Notes under the pieces: model-generated
Told to the model about the DNA's origin: nothing
Seen by the model: only the letters and a program-made list of their open reading frames with translations
The model's database searches: none
Position numbers and translations under genes: made by a program
Source: Terriglobales bacterium
Lineage (GTDB): Bacteria > Acidobacteriota > Terriglobia > Terriglobales > Acidobacteriaceae
Direction of reading: 5' to 3'
Length of the DNA: 64,000 nt
Assembly: GCA_035651655.1 (NCBI GenBank)
Contig: DASRFG010000023.1
Coordinates: 124,001-188,000, forward strand
Part shown: positions 1-8,960 of the stretch, in pieces
Position numbering within the stretch: the stretch's first letter is position 1
Layout: every line of letters begins with the position of its first letter

Positions 1-1426
1 TGGCAAATATTCCCAGAGCCATTCCGTGGGCAAACCATCCCGCGTGAGTGCTGGCCAGGAGAAGGCGCCGAAGGTGACGGAAATACTCCACCATAAGCCA
101 TAACCAGAGGCCCAGTGCCGGCAGCCCGCAATCAACAGCGAGCTCAATGTAAGTGGAATGAAAGTGTCCGGATTTCAACGGGAACACTTTGTATGCGGAA
201 ATATTAAAGCGATTGCCTGCCAGTCGAACGCTATCCAGTCCGATTCCGAGGAACGGGTGCTGCCGGATGAGCCGGGGGCTGTTCGCCCACATCATCATCC
301 GGTACTCCGTTCCTGGTTCCGCGCTGCTGAACCAGGAGACGTGGCGTCGGGATTGGATCCAGAATGAGCCGCCCGCGACAAGGATAATGGTGGCCATGGC
401 CGCAATCACTCGCACCTTCCATCGCGCAGTAATCCACAGCACGGTCAGGCATCCCACGAGCACTGCAAGCAGATAGGCGCGCGTCACTGTTGCCCACAGG
501 CTCGCAGCGAGCCCTCCAAAGACCAGCGCCAATAGCGCGCGCTTGCCCAGCTTGGCGCATCTGCTGGCCAGCAGCAGGCCCCAGCACAGGGCAACAACTT
601 GAGTGAGCATTCCAGCATAAGGAATAGCATGGTAAAAGTGCCCCTGCGCGCGAGGTGGATAACCTACGACCACAAGTTGACCCGGCCCGCGCAGCCACTC
701 TTCCAGAGCTGCCCGGGGAACGACCACATAAACCTGCTCGAGGCCGCCGGGAAACGGTCGCGCGACGTGCATGCGCAACACCGAATCGTGTTCAGTCAGT
801 CGCAGCGCGCGTTGCCATAACCATATCCGCCGCACGGAGTGGCCGTTTATCTCGCGTACGATGTCACCTGCCTGCAGCCCAGCTTGCCTCGTAGGACCGG
901 TGACAGTCAGCAACTCGGTGCCGATGCCTGCAGTAAATTGCCAGCCCGTCTCCAGAGCGCTGACAGAAGTTGCAATCAGCAGCGCCACTACGAGCCACTT
1001 CAGCTCTGCGATGCTCTTCACGTTTTCTGTGACCAGGAAACAAATAAGCGCTACGCTGTACCAGGCCATGCGGCTCCAACTCAGCAGCGGTGCATAGGAG
1101 AACACGGTCGAAATCCCAGTGGCGATAAAGAACAAAAGCAGCGGTATCGCCAGGGGTCCACGATGCACTTTGAAACCGGTCAGGGTCAGCTTAACAACCC
1201 ACAGAGCTAACGCTATGCGGAAAACAAAAAGTACCGTCGCGGTGGAGAAAGGCTCCGCAACGACTAGCACGAGCAAGGAGAGGTAAATTGCGTGTTCCAG
1301 CCAGAGAATCCAGAATTGCTTATCGTGAAGCGCCCGCGCTCCGGAAACGTGGACTGTGGCATCCGAACCCACGCTATGGAAATCAGCGGAAGGCGCGGAA
1401 GAAGACTGCGGGGCAGAAATGCTCAA
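1..1426 (-). CDS. O-antigen ligase-like polytopic membrane protein with embedded PDZ-like domain (partial)
   Basis: The reading frame is open on the minus strand from a stop at 1457-1459 to the left edge, so the C-terminus is missing. Start candidates are TTG at 1424-1426 and GTG at 1370-1372. The translation has many hydrophobic segments. Near the window edge it reads HPFLGIGLDSVR and then GHFHSTYIELAVDCGLPAL, a pattern typical of the large periplasmic loop and following helix of the Wzy/WaaL O-antigen ligase family, which joins lipid-linked glycan to an acceptor. At about residues 170-240 (plus-strand 905-715) there is a soluble segment with GLQAGDIVREINGHSV, the carboxylate-loop/βB hallmark of PDZ domains. 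A ligase-like segment (RAQGHFYHAIPYAGM) follows it. The family call is firm; the PDZ call is good but based on motif only. Confidence 0.8.
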   Translation of the reverse strand, partial: MSISAPQSSSAPSADFHSVGSDATVHVSGARALHDKQFWILWLEHAIYLSLLVLVVAEPFSTATVLFVFRIALALWVVKLTLTGFKVHRGPLAIPLLLFFIATGISTVFSYAPLLSWSRMAWYSVALICFLVTENVKSIAELKWLVVALLIATSVSALETGWQFTAGIGTELLTVTGPTRQAGLQAGDIVREINGHSVRRIWLWQRALRLTEHDSVLRMHVARPFPGGLEQVYVVVPRAALEEWLRGPGQLVVVGYPPRAQGHFYHAIPYAGMLTQVVALCWGLLLASRCAKLGKRALLALVFGGLAASLWATVTRAYLLAVLVGCLTVLWITARWKVRVIAAMATIILVAGGSFWIQSRRHVSWFSSAEPGTEYRMMMWANSPRLIRQHPFLGIGLDSVRLAGNRFNISAYKVFPLKSGHFHSTYIELAVDCGLPALGLWLWLMVEYFRHLRRLLLASTHAGWFAHGMALGIFA

Positions 1427-1607
1427 TGGAATGTCCGGAGCGCGTGAGTTGCGAGATTATACTATGCGCTCAATTGGCCAAGGCGCCGCGTGTCCTACAG
1501 CCCACAAATCCTGCGTGGTATGCTTTCGAACTACGCATTCATAATTTCGTTTACCGTTGTTGAACAAGCACACGCCAATCCTCAATGCTCGAACCCTGGA
1601 TTCTTTT

Positions 1608-3509
1608 GTGAGTACGCCGCAGCTTCCCCACAAAATCACCAAAGACGAGACTACCCGGAAAGATTTAGTCGTTGTCGCCGTGTGGTTCGGGATGGTGACC
1701 GGATTGGTGGAGGGTCAGCTGGTCTTCCATGTTCGACACCTTCGCATTCTTGACCTCGTCTGGGTGCCAATTCCGGTGGATTTGGCGCTGGCCCTGATTG
1801 TGGCGCTACCCATTCTGGGCTTGCGCAATTTTCTTAGCGGCCGCCCTTCCCTGTTTCTGCGTACCACTTGCCTGTTTGGCTGGCTGATGTTTTTCGATTG
1901 GTTGCGGGTAATTTCTCCGGCGGCCAAAGCCCCGCTGCCCTCTGCATGGTCGGGCGCTATTGATTCCCGGCCGCTGATGGAGAGCCTCGGAGTGATGGCG
2001 ATTGCGTTCGCGCTGGCGTTGGGAGTGACGTTACTGCTGGCGCGACCAAGGGTGCGCGTTCTGCAGCGCCGCAGCTTGCCTTGGGTGGGTGTCGTAGCCG
2101 CAGGCTGCGTAATTGGCGTCCCAGTGTTTTATCGAGTGCACGAGGCGCGGCAGGTTTCCCATTTACCGATGGCCGCTCCGGGGTCGCCCAACGTACTGGT
2201 GATTGTGGTGGATACTCTGCGTGCCGATCATCTTTCAACGTATGGGTATGCTCGGGCCACCAGCCCCAATTTGAGCCGCATTGCCATGGAAGGCGTGCTC
2301 TTCGCAAACGCGATGGCGCCGTCCTCGTGGACCTTGCCCTCGCACGCCTCCATGCTCACCGGACTCTATCCCCATCAGCACGGCGCCTGTTGTATTGACT
2401 CCACTCTGGGCCGCGAATACCCGACCCTGGGCGAAGCCTTTCAGCGCCTGGGCTACCGTACGGCCGGCTTCTCAGCCAGCACTTATTTCTTTTCCCGCCG
2501 GACGCGGCTGGGGCGCGGTTTCATTCACTTCGAAGATGATTTTGAGTCGCCAGAGAGCGCCTTTCCGCAAACCTATTTTGGTGAGCGCGTGGAAAATCTT
2601 CTATATCGGCTGCACCTGGCCAAGGACCGCATCGGGCGACGCAGCGCTCGCCAGATCAACCAACACGCCCTGCGGTGGATTGAGAGCGATCGGCGCCGGC
2701 CGTTTTTTGCTTTCCTCAATTATTACGACGTTCACGAGCCGTATTTGCCACCGGAGCCGTATCTCCATAGCTTCACGGACTTGCCACATCCCGCCAGTCC
2801 GGTTCCCCTGGCATGGGACTGGTTCGCATCACTCACTCCTCAACAGCGGCAGGGGGAAATGGATGCTTACGATGGAGCGATCCAGTATCTGGATACCGAA
2901 CTCGGTGAATTTCTCCGGCAATTGCAGCAGCGCGGCCTGGACAAAAACACAGTCGTAGTTATTACGTCCGATCACGGCGAGGAATTTAATGAACACGGAT
3001 TTATGGACCATCTGAATGCGCTTTATCGTGAGCTTCTCCACGTCCCTCTGATTGTGTGGGAGCCTGGCAAGCTGCCGGCGGGACTGCGCGTTTCAACGCC
3101 AGTCTCCACGGTGAGCCTGCCCGCCACTTTGCTGGATCTTGTGCCCAATGGCGCCAGCCAAGTAATGCCGGGAACTTCTGTGGCGAAATTGTGGACAGAG
3201 CCCGGCAAGGATTTAAGCGTGATGCCAGTAATTTCCGAACTGGCGCATTTGAGATTGACGCCGTTGTTTCCGAATTATTACGGTGCGTTGACCTCCATTA
3301 CGACGTCGCAATGGCATTACATTTCTGGCGGCAAGGCGGGCGAGGAGTTGTTCCGTTGCTGTGCCGACCAATGGGAACTGCAGAACCTGGCTAGCACGGC
3401 CGAAGGAAAGCGTGTTTGTGAGCGACTCAAGAAAGATCTTGAGTTCACGGCGGAGAATCCGCAAGCTCTCAGCAATCGGTCTAAGTCGACCACGGCTGTC
3501 GCACGCTGA
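1608..3509 (+). CDS. membrane-anchored alkaline-phosphatase/sulfatase-superfamily protein with Thr at the nucleophile position
   Basis: The protein has an N-terminal membrane region with about four hydrophobic helices, then a periplasmic sulfatase-fold domain. Residue numbers here count from an upstream TTG at 1557; I prefer GTG 1608 (MSTPQLPH) as start, but neither has a clear Shine-Dalgarno. Metal-site motifs are NVLVIVVDTLRADH (Asp219) and ITSDHGEEFNEHG (Asp472/His473). The segment aligned to the sulfatase CxPSR signature reads WTLPSHASMLTG, so the formylglycine Cys/Ser is replaced by Thr259. This is the nucleophile type used by phosphoethanolamine- and phosphoglycerol-transferase relatives, so hydrolysis or transfer of phospho groups is more likely than sulfatase activity. 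It is divergent from the ligase-like gene, which suggests modification of surface glycan or lipid. Confidence 0.85.
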   Translation: MSTPQLPHKITKDETTRKDLVVVAVWFGMVTGLVEGQLVFHVRHLRILDLVWVPIPVDLALALIVALPILGLRNFLSGRPSLFLRTTCLFGWLMFFDWLRVISPAAKAPLPSAWSGAIDSRPLMESLGVMAIAFALALGVTLLLARPRVRVLQRRSLPWVGVVAAGCVIGVPVFYRVHEARQVSHLPMAAPGSPNVLVIVVDTLRADHLSTYGYARATSPNLSRIAMEGVLFANAMAPSSWTLPSHASMLTGLYPHQHGACCIDSTLGREYPTLGEAFQRLGYRTAGFSASTYFFSRRTRLGRGFIHFEDDFESPESAFPQTYFGERVENLLYRLHLAKDRIGRRSARQINQHALRWIESDRRRPFFAFLNYYDVHEPYLPPEPYLHSFTDLPHPASPVPLAWDWFASLTPQQRQGEMDAYDGAIQYLDTELGEFLRQLQQRGLDKNTVVVITSDHGEEFNEHGFMDHLNALYRELLHVPLIVWEPGKLPAGLRVSTPVSTVSLPATLLDLVPNGASQVMPGTSVAKLWTEPGKDLSVMPVISELAHLRLTPLFPNYYGALTSITTSQWHYISGGKAGEELFRCCADQWELQNLASTAEGKRVCERLKKDLEFTAENPQALSNRSKSTTAVAR

Positions 3510-3513
3510 AAGT

Positions 3514-4242
3514 TCACCCTGACGAGACTTCATCCCGTTCCGCAATCACTATGGCCATGCTGGCGATGGCGGCTGTTTCAGCTCGCAGAATCGTAGAACC
3601 AAGTGATGCAAGTATCCACCCGGCGCTGGCGAACAGGTGCAACTCGTCTTGGGTCCAGCCGCCCTCGGGGCCGACCGCCAGCACTGTGACTGACGCTTGA
3701 GGCTTTTGTCGCAGAGCTTCTTTGAGCATAGTTACCTGCTCTGTTTCCGCTAGAACGATCCGAAGATCGCCTGCTGCAGACAGCGCGTTCTTCAGCTTCA
3801 TTGGCGGCGCAATTTCAGGAGGGGCGAGGCGGCGTGACTGCTCGGCAGCCTCGCGTGCAATACGCCGCCACCGCTCGAGTCTTTTGGCGGCAGCGACGCT
3901 CAGATGCCGATCGGTGCGCTGGGCGATGACGGGGACGATACGCGCCACACCTAGTTCAGTACACTTTTCAATGGCCCACTCCATGCGATCAAATTTGAAG
4001 ATTGCGAGCAGGAGCGTGACTTCGGGTAAGCTCAATGCGGGAACCACCTCCCCTAGAACGAACTCCACGCGCTTGTCAGTGATGGAAGTGATGCGCCCTG
4101 AACGGACTTCCGCGCCGCTGCCAATATCAAACTCCTGTCCAACCTGTGCGCGAAGTACGCGAACGAGATGCACAGCGTGCGCGCCGGTCAAGGCGGCGCG
4201 GTCGCCTGAGACTTCGTCGGCAATCCAACGGCGTCGCGTCAT
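3514..4242 (-). CDS. rsmE: 16S rRNA m3U1498 methyltransferase
   Basis: This 242-residue protein is the usual length for RsmE, a SPOUT-class methyltransferase that methylates N3 of U1498 in 16S rRNA. The C-terminal knot motifs are visible: VGPEGGWTQDE followed by SLGSTILRAETAAIA, which form the SAM-binding trefoil knot. An N-terminal PUA-like region contains HAVHLVRVLRAQVGQEF. It is the last gene of a minus-strand run that includes hrcA, grpE and dnaJ. The association of rsmE with dnaJ is common in bacteria. It ends 4 bases from the convergent gene at 3509. Confidence 0.95.
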   Translation of the reverse strand: MTRRRWIADEVSGDRAALTGAHAVHLVRVLRAQVGQEFDIGSGAEVRSGRITSITDKRVEFVLGEVVPALSLPEVTLLLAIFKFDRMEWAIEKCTELGVARIVPVIAQRTDRHLSVAAAKRLERWRRIAREAAEQSRRLAPPEIAPPMKLKNALSAAGDLRIVLAETEQVTMLKEALRQKPQASVTVLAVGPEGGWTQDELHLFASAGWILASLGSTILRAETAAIASMAIVIAERDEVSSG

Positions 4243-4265
4243 TTCAGCAGGTCTTTCTGGGTGGA

Positions 4266-4643
4266 TTATCGCAGCAATAGGAAGTACGTGGCGATGGCAG
4301 CAGCAGCGTAGAGCACACCAAAAAGTATGTTTTGCCGGGTAAGGGAGGCGGGCACAGGATCACTGGTGTTACCCATCATCTCCGCTCCGCTGAGCAGGCC
4401 GACCACAGCGGCGAGGCCCAACCACACCTGGTGCCTCCAGAAAATGAAGTAAGCAATGGCGGCTCCAATGGAGAGCACGACGGAGGCGATACCTATCCAG
4501 CGATAACGGGCACGCGCCTTAGGATTGGCCATGCGCTCGCTGGTTAGTACGGCAACCCGGCCGGGAACCATGAGGCGCAGGAGGGCAGGGACGGCGGTCA
4601 CAAACAAAAGAAAGTAAGCGTAGTAGCGGGCAAACTTATCCAA
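4266..4643 (-). CDS. small four-helix membrane protein
   Basis: A 125-residue hydrophobic protein with about four predicted membrane segments, near residues 8-25, 48-68, 73-88 and 105-124, joined by short loops. I do not recognise a named family. It overlaps the 3' end of dnaJ by 8 bases and precedes rsmE by 23 bases, so it is very likely co-transcribed and translationally coupled with them. The basic stretch NPKARARYRW lies between helices 1 and 2, consistent with a cytoplasmic loop. Function is unknown; a link to the stress operon is suggested by position only. Confidence 0.75.
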   Translation of the reverse strand: MDKFARYYAYFLLFVTAVPALLRLMVPGRVAVLTSERMANPKARARYRWIGIASVVLSIGAAIAYFIFWRHQVWLGLAAVVGLLSGAEMMGNTSDPVPASLTRQNILFGVLYAAAAIATYFLLLR

Positions 4644-5769
4644 AGATGTCTTTCACTTTGCCGAGCAGGGTTTTGGGCTGAGGCTTGTTGTCCACGTGTG
4701 ACAAATCACCCAGTTCCTGCAACAGCTCACGCTGGCGCTTGTTGAGCTTGCTGGGGGTTTGCACCTTTACCCGAGCATAGAGATCCCCTTTCCCGTGGCC
4801 ATTGAGCACCGGGACTCCCTTATTGCGGACCCGAAAAACCGTGCCTGATTGCGTGCCCTCCGGCACCTTCAAGGTGTGCTGGCCTTCCAGGGTGGGAATC
4901 ATGATCTCGGTCCCGAGGGCCGCTTGGGAAATGGAAATGGGAATCAAACAATGCAGATCGTTGCCATCGCGCTCGAAAAACGTATGCTCCTTTACGTGTA
5001 GGACAACGTAAAGATCACCTGCGGGCCCGCCTTGCGAGCCGGCTTCGCCCTGATTGGCGTAGCGGATGCGGGTGCCATCTTCGACTCCCGCGGGAACCGT
5101 GATTTCCATAGTGCGTTCCCGGACCACGCGGCCCTGTCCTTTGCACTTCACACAAGGGTCACTAATCATCGATCCAGCGCCCTGGCAATTAGGACAGGTA
5201 CGCGCAATGCTGAAAAATCCTTGCTGGTAGCGAACCTGACCGCGACCGCCGCAGGCGCTGCAAGTGGTCGGTGACTTCCCCGCGGCGGCGCCGGTGCCGC
5301 GACAATCCTCGCAGCTCTCGTGGCGGCGAATTTTGACCTCGGTGCTGGTGCCGAAGACGGCCTCATCAAATTCTAAAGTCAGGTCTTCGCGCAAATCGCC
5401 GCCGCGCTGTGAGCGGCTGCGCCGGCGCGTGCTTCCGGAGCCGAACAAGTCGCCAAAACCGAAAAAGTCGCCGAAAATATCGCTGAAATCCTGGAAGATG
5501 GTGGCGTCAAAGCCGGCCGCGCCAGCCGCGCTGCCAGCTACGCCGGCGTATCCGAAACGGTCGTACATGGCGCGTTTTTCACTGTCCGCCAGAATGGTAT
5601 AAGCCTCGGTGGCTTCCTTAAATTTCTCTTCCGCTTCGGGATTACCGGGATTTCGATCGGGATGATGCTGCATCGCCAACTTGCGGTATGCGCTTTTGAT
5701 CTCCTGGTCGCTGGCGGTGCGAAGCACGCCGAGTACCTCGTAACAGTCGCGTTTGCCGTTGCTAGTCAG
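4636..5769 (-). CDS. dnaJ: chaperone DnaJ (Hsp40), apparently with a non-standard start codon
   Basis: DnaJ stimulates DnaK ATPase and delivers clients. The J domain has HPD (in MQHHPDRNPGN). It is followed by a Gly/Phe region rich in FGFGDLFG-type repeats, four CxxCxGxG zinc motifs (CEDCRGTG, CSACGGRG, CPNCQGAG, CVKCKGQG) and the C-terminal substrate domains. The first standard start in frame is GTG at 5725-5727, but that drops helix I. The frame continues upstream as KRDCYEVLGV, the conserved J-domain beginning. Between there and grpE there is no ATG, GTG or TTG; only CTG (5767-5769) and ATT (5770-5772) lie behind an AAAGGA Shine-Dalgarno. I therefore start at CTG, with ATT equally possible. 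dnaK is not adjacent. Confidence 0.93.
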   Translation of the reverse strand: MTSNGKRDCYEVLGVLRTASDQEIKSAYRKLAMQHHPDRNPGNPEAEEKFKEATEAYTILADSEKRAMYDRFGYAGVAGSAAGAAGFDATIFQDFSDIFGDFFGFGDLFGSGSTRRRSRSQRGGDLREDLTLEFDEAVFGTSTEVKIRRHESCEDCRGTGAAAGKSPTTCSACGGRGQVRYQQGFFSIARTCPNCQGAGSMISDPCVKCKGQGRVVRERTMEITVPAGVEDGTRIRYANQGEAGSQGGPAGDLYVVLHVKEHTFFERDGNDLHCLIPISISQAALGTEIMIPTLEGQHTLKVPEGTQSGTVFRVRNKGVPVLNGHGKGDLYARVKVQTPSKLNKRQRELLQELGDLSHVDNKPQPKTLLGKVKDIFG

Positions 5770-5798
5770 AATATTGGGTTCCTTTGTTTGGTTCGGAA

Positions 5799-6365
5799 TT
5801 AATGTTTGGGATTCCGTGCCACCCGCACCATGGCAGGACGCAGCAAGCGGTCTTTCAGTTTGTAGCCGCGCTGCAGCTCTTCGACCACGTGATTATCTTT
5901 TTCGGCATCAGTGTCCACCATCTCCACTGCTTGATGGAGATACGGATCGAAGGGCTCGCCCTTGGCGGGAATGGGGCGCACTCCGAGCTTGGTCATGGCG
6001 TCATGAAGTTGTTTGTTGATAAGCTCCACACCGGAACGGAATTCGGTTCCATTCTTGGCGGAGGCTTGCAGCGCACGGTCGAAACTATCGAGAATCGGCA
6101 GCAACATCTTGAGAGTATCCGCCAGGGCGAATTCCTTGAAGTCCTGCTGTTCTTTGGCGGCGCGTTTGCGCGCGTTCTCGAACTCCGCCTGGAGGCGGGC
6201 CATACGTTCCACCAGCGTGTCACGCTCCGCCTTCAGCCGTTCCAGTTCGGTGCGGGCAGCAGAGAGCTCCGGCGTAGAAGACTCTCTCTCCTCGCCAGTC
6301 TCGAGTTCGTGTGAAGCGTCCAATTGATCCGGATGAATCTCGGTCTTACCGTTTCCTCTTGCCAT
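5799..6365 (-). CDS. grpE: nucleotide exchange factor GrpE
   Basis: GrpE releases ADP from DnaK. The 188-residue protein has an acidic/polar N-terminus, a long coiled-coil (about residues 36-85, rich in ERLKAERDTLVERMARLQ) and the β-domain signature KGEPFDPYLHQAVEMV. It ends in GYKLKDRLLRPAMVRVA, which is diagnostic. It sits between hrcA (53 bases upstream) and dnaJ (about 30 bases downstream), consistent with one heat-shock operon. No internal promoter or CIRCE-like repeat was seen in the gaps. Confidence 0.96.
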   Translation of the reverse strand: MARGNGKTEIHPDQLDASHELETGEERESSTPELSAARTELERLKAERDTLVERMARLQAEFENARKRAAKEQQDFKEFALADTLKMLLPILDSFDRALQASAKNGTEFRSGVELINKQLHDAMTKLGVRPIPAKGEPFDPYLHQAVEMVDTDAEKDNHVVEELQRGYKLKDRLLRPAMVRVARNPKH

Positions 6366-6418
6366 TACTAAATTGTCCCCTACTTTATTTAGTTCAAACT
6401 GCGTGATCCAACGTCCGC

Positions 6419-7465
6419 TTATTCTGATTCGTTCAGGATCTTGTCGAATAAGCGCGCAATGTACGAAACCGCCGTAATGGTGTGCTCGTAATCAATGCGA
6501 GTCGGGCCGATCACGGCCAACGAGCCCATGACTTCGCCTCCCACGCGAGCGGGCGCGCCAATGAGCACCAGGTTGCGCATGTGGGGTAAGTTCTCATCCA
6601 AGCCGATGATCACCCGCACAGCTTCTTGTCGAGTATCCAAATATGCGCTTAGCAGGTCGGCGATCTTTTCCTTCTCTTCGAGGGTCTTCAGCAGCTCGCG
6701 CAGGCGCTGCCTATCTTCCCCGCTGCCTACGAGGTTGGAAGTGCCCTCCACATAAACGGTTTGCTCAGGTTGCTCGCTGCCCAAGGCACCCTGTTTGTAG
6801 AGTTGCTCAAGAGACTGCATGAGGCGGTCGTACTCACTTCGCTCCTGTTCGATGCGGCGTCCGAGCTCGGCCCGCAGTGAGTCCAAGGTCCAGCCCCGGA
6901 AATTTTCGTTGATGTACTTGCTTGCCAGATCGAGGTCAGGTTGGCTAAGTTCGCGGCTGGTGCGCAAGACGCGATCGCGCACTACTCCTGAGCGTGTGAC
7001 CACCACCGCCAGTATTTTTTGCTCGGCAAGTTTGGAAAAGTAAACGTGCTCCAGGGCGTTGCGGGGTCCGCCGCTGGTCACAGTAACGCCCACGCCATGC
7101 GAGATCAGTGAGAGAACATGCGAAGTGCGCTCCATGAACTCGTTTACGTCGCTGATGCCTTGTAAGGAATCTTTGATCATGCCCGCATCAGTCGGCGATA
7201 TACGCGCATTTCCGGTCAATTGTTCTACGTAATACCGATAGGCGGCGCTGGTTGGAACGCGGCCGGCAGAGGTATGGGGCTGTTCGAGATAGCCTGCATC
7301 CGCCAGATCGGCCATGACGTTGCGGATGGTTGCGGCGCTCAACCCCTCGCGGCTTCCGCGCGCAAGAGTGCGCGATCCGACGGGCTCACCGGTGGCAATA
7401 AAGGTTTCCACCACGGCGGTCAGGATCTCGCGTTCACGATCTCCGATTTGTCCAGGTTGCGGCAT
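6419..7465 (-). CDS. hrcA: heat-inducible transcription repressor HrcA
   Basis: HrcA represses class I heat-shock genes by binding CIRCE elements. The 348-residue protein is family length. A winged-helix region at about residues 44-70 reads LSAATIRNVMADLADAGYL and then QPHTSAGRVPT, both hallmark HrcA segments. The GAF-like middle and the C-terminal dimerisation part (VIGPTRIDYEHTITAVSYIA) are intact. It is the first gene of the minus-strand heat-shock block, so it may autoregulate. I could not find the TTAGCACTC-N9-GAGTGCTAA operator in the 200 bases upstream, so its target sites are unclear from this window. Confidence 0.95.
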   Translation of the reverse strand: MPQPGQIGDREREILTAVVETFIATGEPVGSRTLARGSREGLSAATIRNVMADLADAGYLEQPHTSAGRVPTSAAYRYYVEQLTGNARISPTDAGMIKDSLQGISDVNEFMERTSHVLSLISHGVGVTVTSGGPRNALEHVYFSKLAEQKILAVVVTRSGVVRDRVLRTSRELSQPDLDLASKYINENFRGWTLDSLRAELGRRIEQERSEYDRLMQSLEQLYKQGALGSEQPEQTVYVEGTSNLVGSGEDRQRLRELLKTLEEKEKIADLLSAYLDTRQEAVRVIIGLDENLPHMRNLVLIGAPARVGGEVMGSLAVIGPTRIDYEHTITAVSYIARLFDKILNESE

Positions 7466-7670
7466 ACTCCTGTCGGGCCCTAAGGCGCGGGTCGTACCCC
7501 TCAGCTTGAAATTCCCCTAAGTACCTTTGATGCAAACGGTTAGACGAAGACTCATCGCCGCCGCGAGGAGATTCTGGCATCCAGCTCTAGGGGTGTCAAG
7601 CAAACCTCTGGTCCCTTGGACAGCAAAGGCTTGACCTCCTCCTAAGCTCAAGGATAGCGTAAATCTCCTC

Positions 7671-8939
7671 GTGTCAACACTGCTAAAAGTCTCGCGACGC
7701 TGGTTCGTTAGGACATGCGCCGCCACTCTCGGAGGGATGAGCGCGTTCTCCGGCTCCTCTGTGCTCGACAATATGGCCACTCAAACAAAGTCAAAAACCA
7801 CCCAATCGAAAGGTGGTACTCACGTTGCGGTGATCGGGGCGGGAGCATTCGGCGGGTGGACTGCTTTACTCCTGCGACGCCGGGGCGCGCGCGTTACGTT
7901 GCTGGATTCTTGGGGAGCGGGCAATTCTCGCGCCAGCTCCGGAGGAGAGACCCGCATCATCCGCGGCACTTATGGGCCTCAGCAACCGTACACCCGTATG
8001 GTGGCGCGCGCTCTCGAACTCTGGCGCGACAATCAGAAACGCTGGAACCGCCAGCTTTACCATCAGACCGGAGTGTTGTGGATGGTGACGCAAGATGACG
8101 AGCAGTACGAACGGGGTTCCCTTCCTATGCTGCGTGATGCCAGACTGCCGTTTGAGGAGCTTACTCGCGCAGAAATCGGCAAGCGCTATCCGCAGGTGAG
8201 CCTCGAGGGTGTGAAGTGGGCCATTTTTGAACCGCAAGCTGGATTTCTCCTGGCGCGCCAGGGCTGCCAGTCGGTGCTGGAGGGCTTTCAGGCAGAAGGC
8301 GGCCAGTATCGGCAGCTCGCGGTTGAAGCGCCCAGCCTCGGTGGTGGAGAACTGAAGAGCATTGCCCTTAGCGATGGATCGAAGCTGGTGGCAGACCACT
8401 ACGTGTTCGCGTGTGGGCCGTGGCTGGGAAAAGTATTTCCCGATCTGGTCGGAGATCGCATACGGCCCACGCGACAGGAAGTATTTTTCTTCGGGACCCC
8501 GCCCGGCGATGCGCGTTTTACCGACGAAAAGATGCCGGTCTGGGTTGACCATGGCGAGCGGTTCTTCTATGGCATTCCGGGAAATGAACGGCGTGGTTTC
8601 AAGATGGCAGACGACACCCGCGGGCCACTCTTTGATCCCACAAACGAGGAGCGCATAGTCAGTTCAGAGGGTCTGGCCAATGCGCGCAAGCATCTGGCGT
8701 TACGCTTTCCCGAGTTGGCGAACGCCCCGGTGGTGGAGACGCGGGTTTGCCAGTATGAGAATTCGCCCGATCAGAACTTCATCATGGACCGCCACCCCCG
8801 CGCCGCAAATGTGTGGTTGGTGGGCGGCGGCTCGGGCCATGGCTACAAACACGGCCCAGCAGTCGGTGAAATGCTGGCGGAAATGGTGATGACGGGAAAA
8901 GCGGCCAACCCGGTGTTCGCGATCGCGCGGTTTAAATGA
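7671..8939 (+). CDS. Tat-exported FAD-dependent oxidoreductase (DAO / sarcosine oxidase-like)
   Basis: A 422-residue flavoprotein. The N-terminus has a twin-arginine motif (SRRWFVR, residues 8-14) before a short hydrophobic stretch, suggesting export of a folded, cofactor-loaded enzyme. The dinucleotide-binding motif VIGAGAFGGW starts near residue 55, followed by an acidic βαβ end and RASSGGETRIIRG, as in the monomeric sarcosine oxidase/N-methyltryptophan oxidase branch of the DAO family. The C-terminal GGGSGHGYKHGPAVGEML is also typical of that group. The start is GTG; a start downstream at MSAFSG would remove the Tat signal. The substrate, probably an N-methyl amine or amino acid, cannot be told. 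It stands alone between opposite-strand genes. Confidence 0.85.
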   Translation: MSTLLKVSRRWFVRTCAATLGGMSAFSGSSVLDNMATQTKSKTTQSKGGTHVAVIGAGAFGGWTALLLRRRGARVTLLDSWGAGNSRASSGGETRIIRGTYGPQQPYTRMVARALELWRDNQKRWNRQLYHQTGVLWMVTQDDEQYERGSLPMLRDARLPFEELTRAEIGKRYPQVSLEGVKWAIFEPQAGFLLARQGCQSVLEGFQAEGGQYRQLAVEAPSLGGGELKSIALSDGSKLVADHYVFACGPWLGKVFPDLVGDRIRPTRQEVFFFGTPPGDARFTDEKMPVWVDHGERFFYGIPGNERRGFKMADDTRGPLFDPTNEERIVSSEGLANARKHLALRFPELANAPVVETRVCQYENSPDQNFIMDRHPRAANVWLVGGGSGHGYKHGPAVGEMLAEMVMTGKAANPVFAIARFK

Positions 8940-8960
8940 AACGTGCACAGCTCGACTCGC

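Noticed and set aside
231-698. 155-residue minus-strand frame
   Set aside because: It is in a different phase from the ligase-like frame that fits membrane topology and family motifs over the same stretch.
1557-3509. Annotation as arylsulfatase
   Set aside because: The formylglycine-forming Cys/Ser is replaced by Thr, so sulfatase activity is unlikely.
7466-7670. CIRCE operator upstream of hrcA
   Set aside because: Neither TTAGCACTC nor GAGTGCTAA with the expected 9-base spacing is present.
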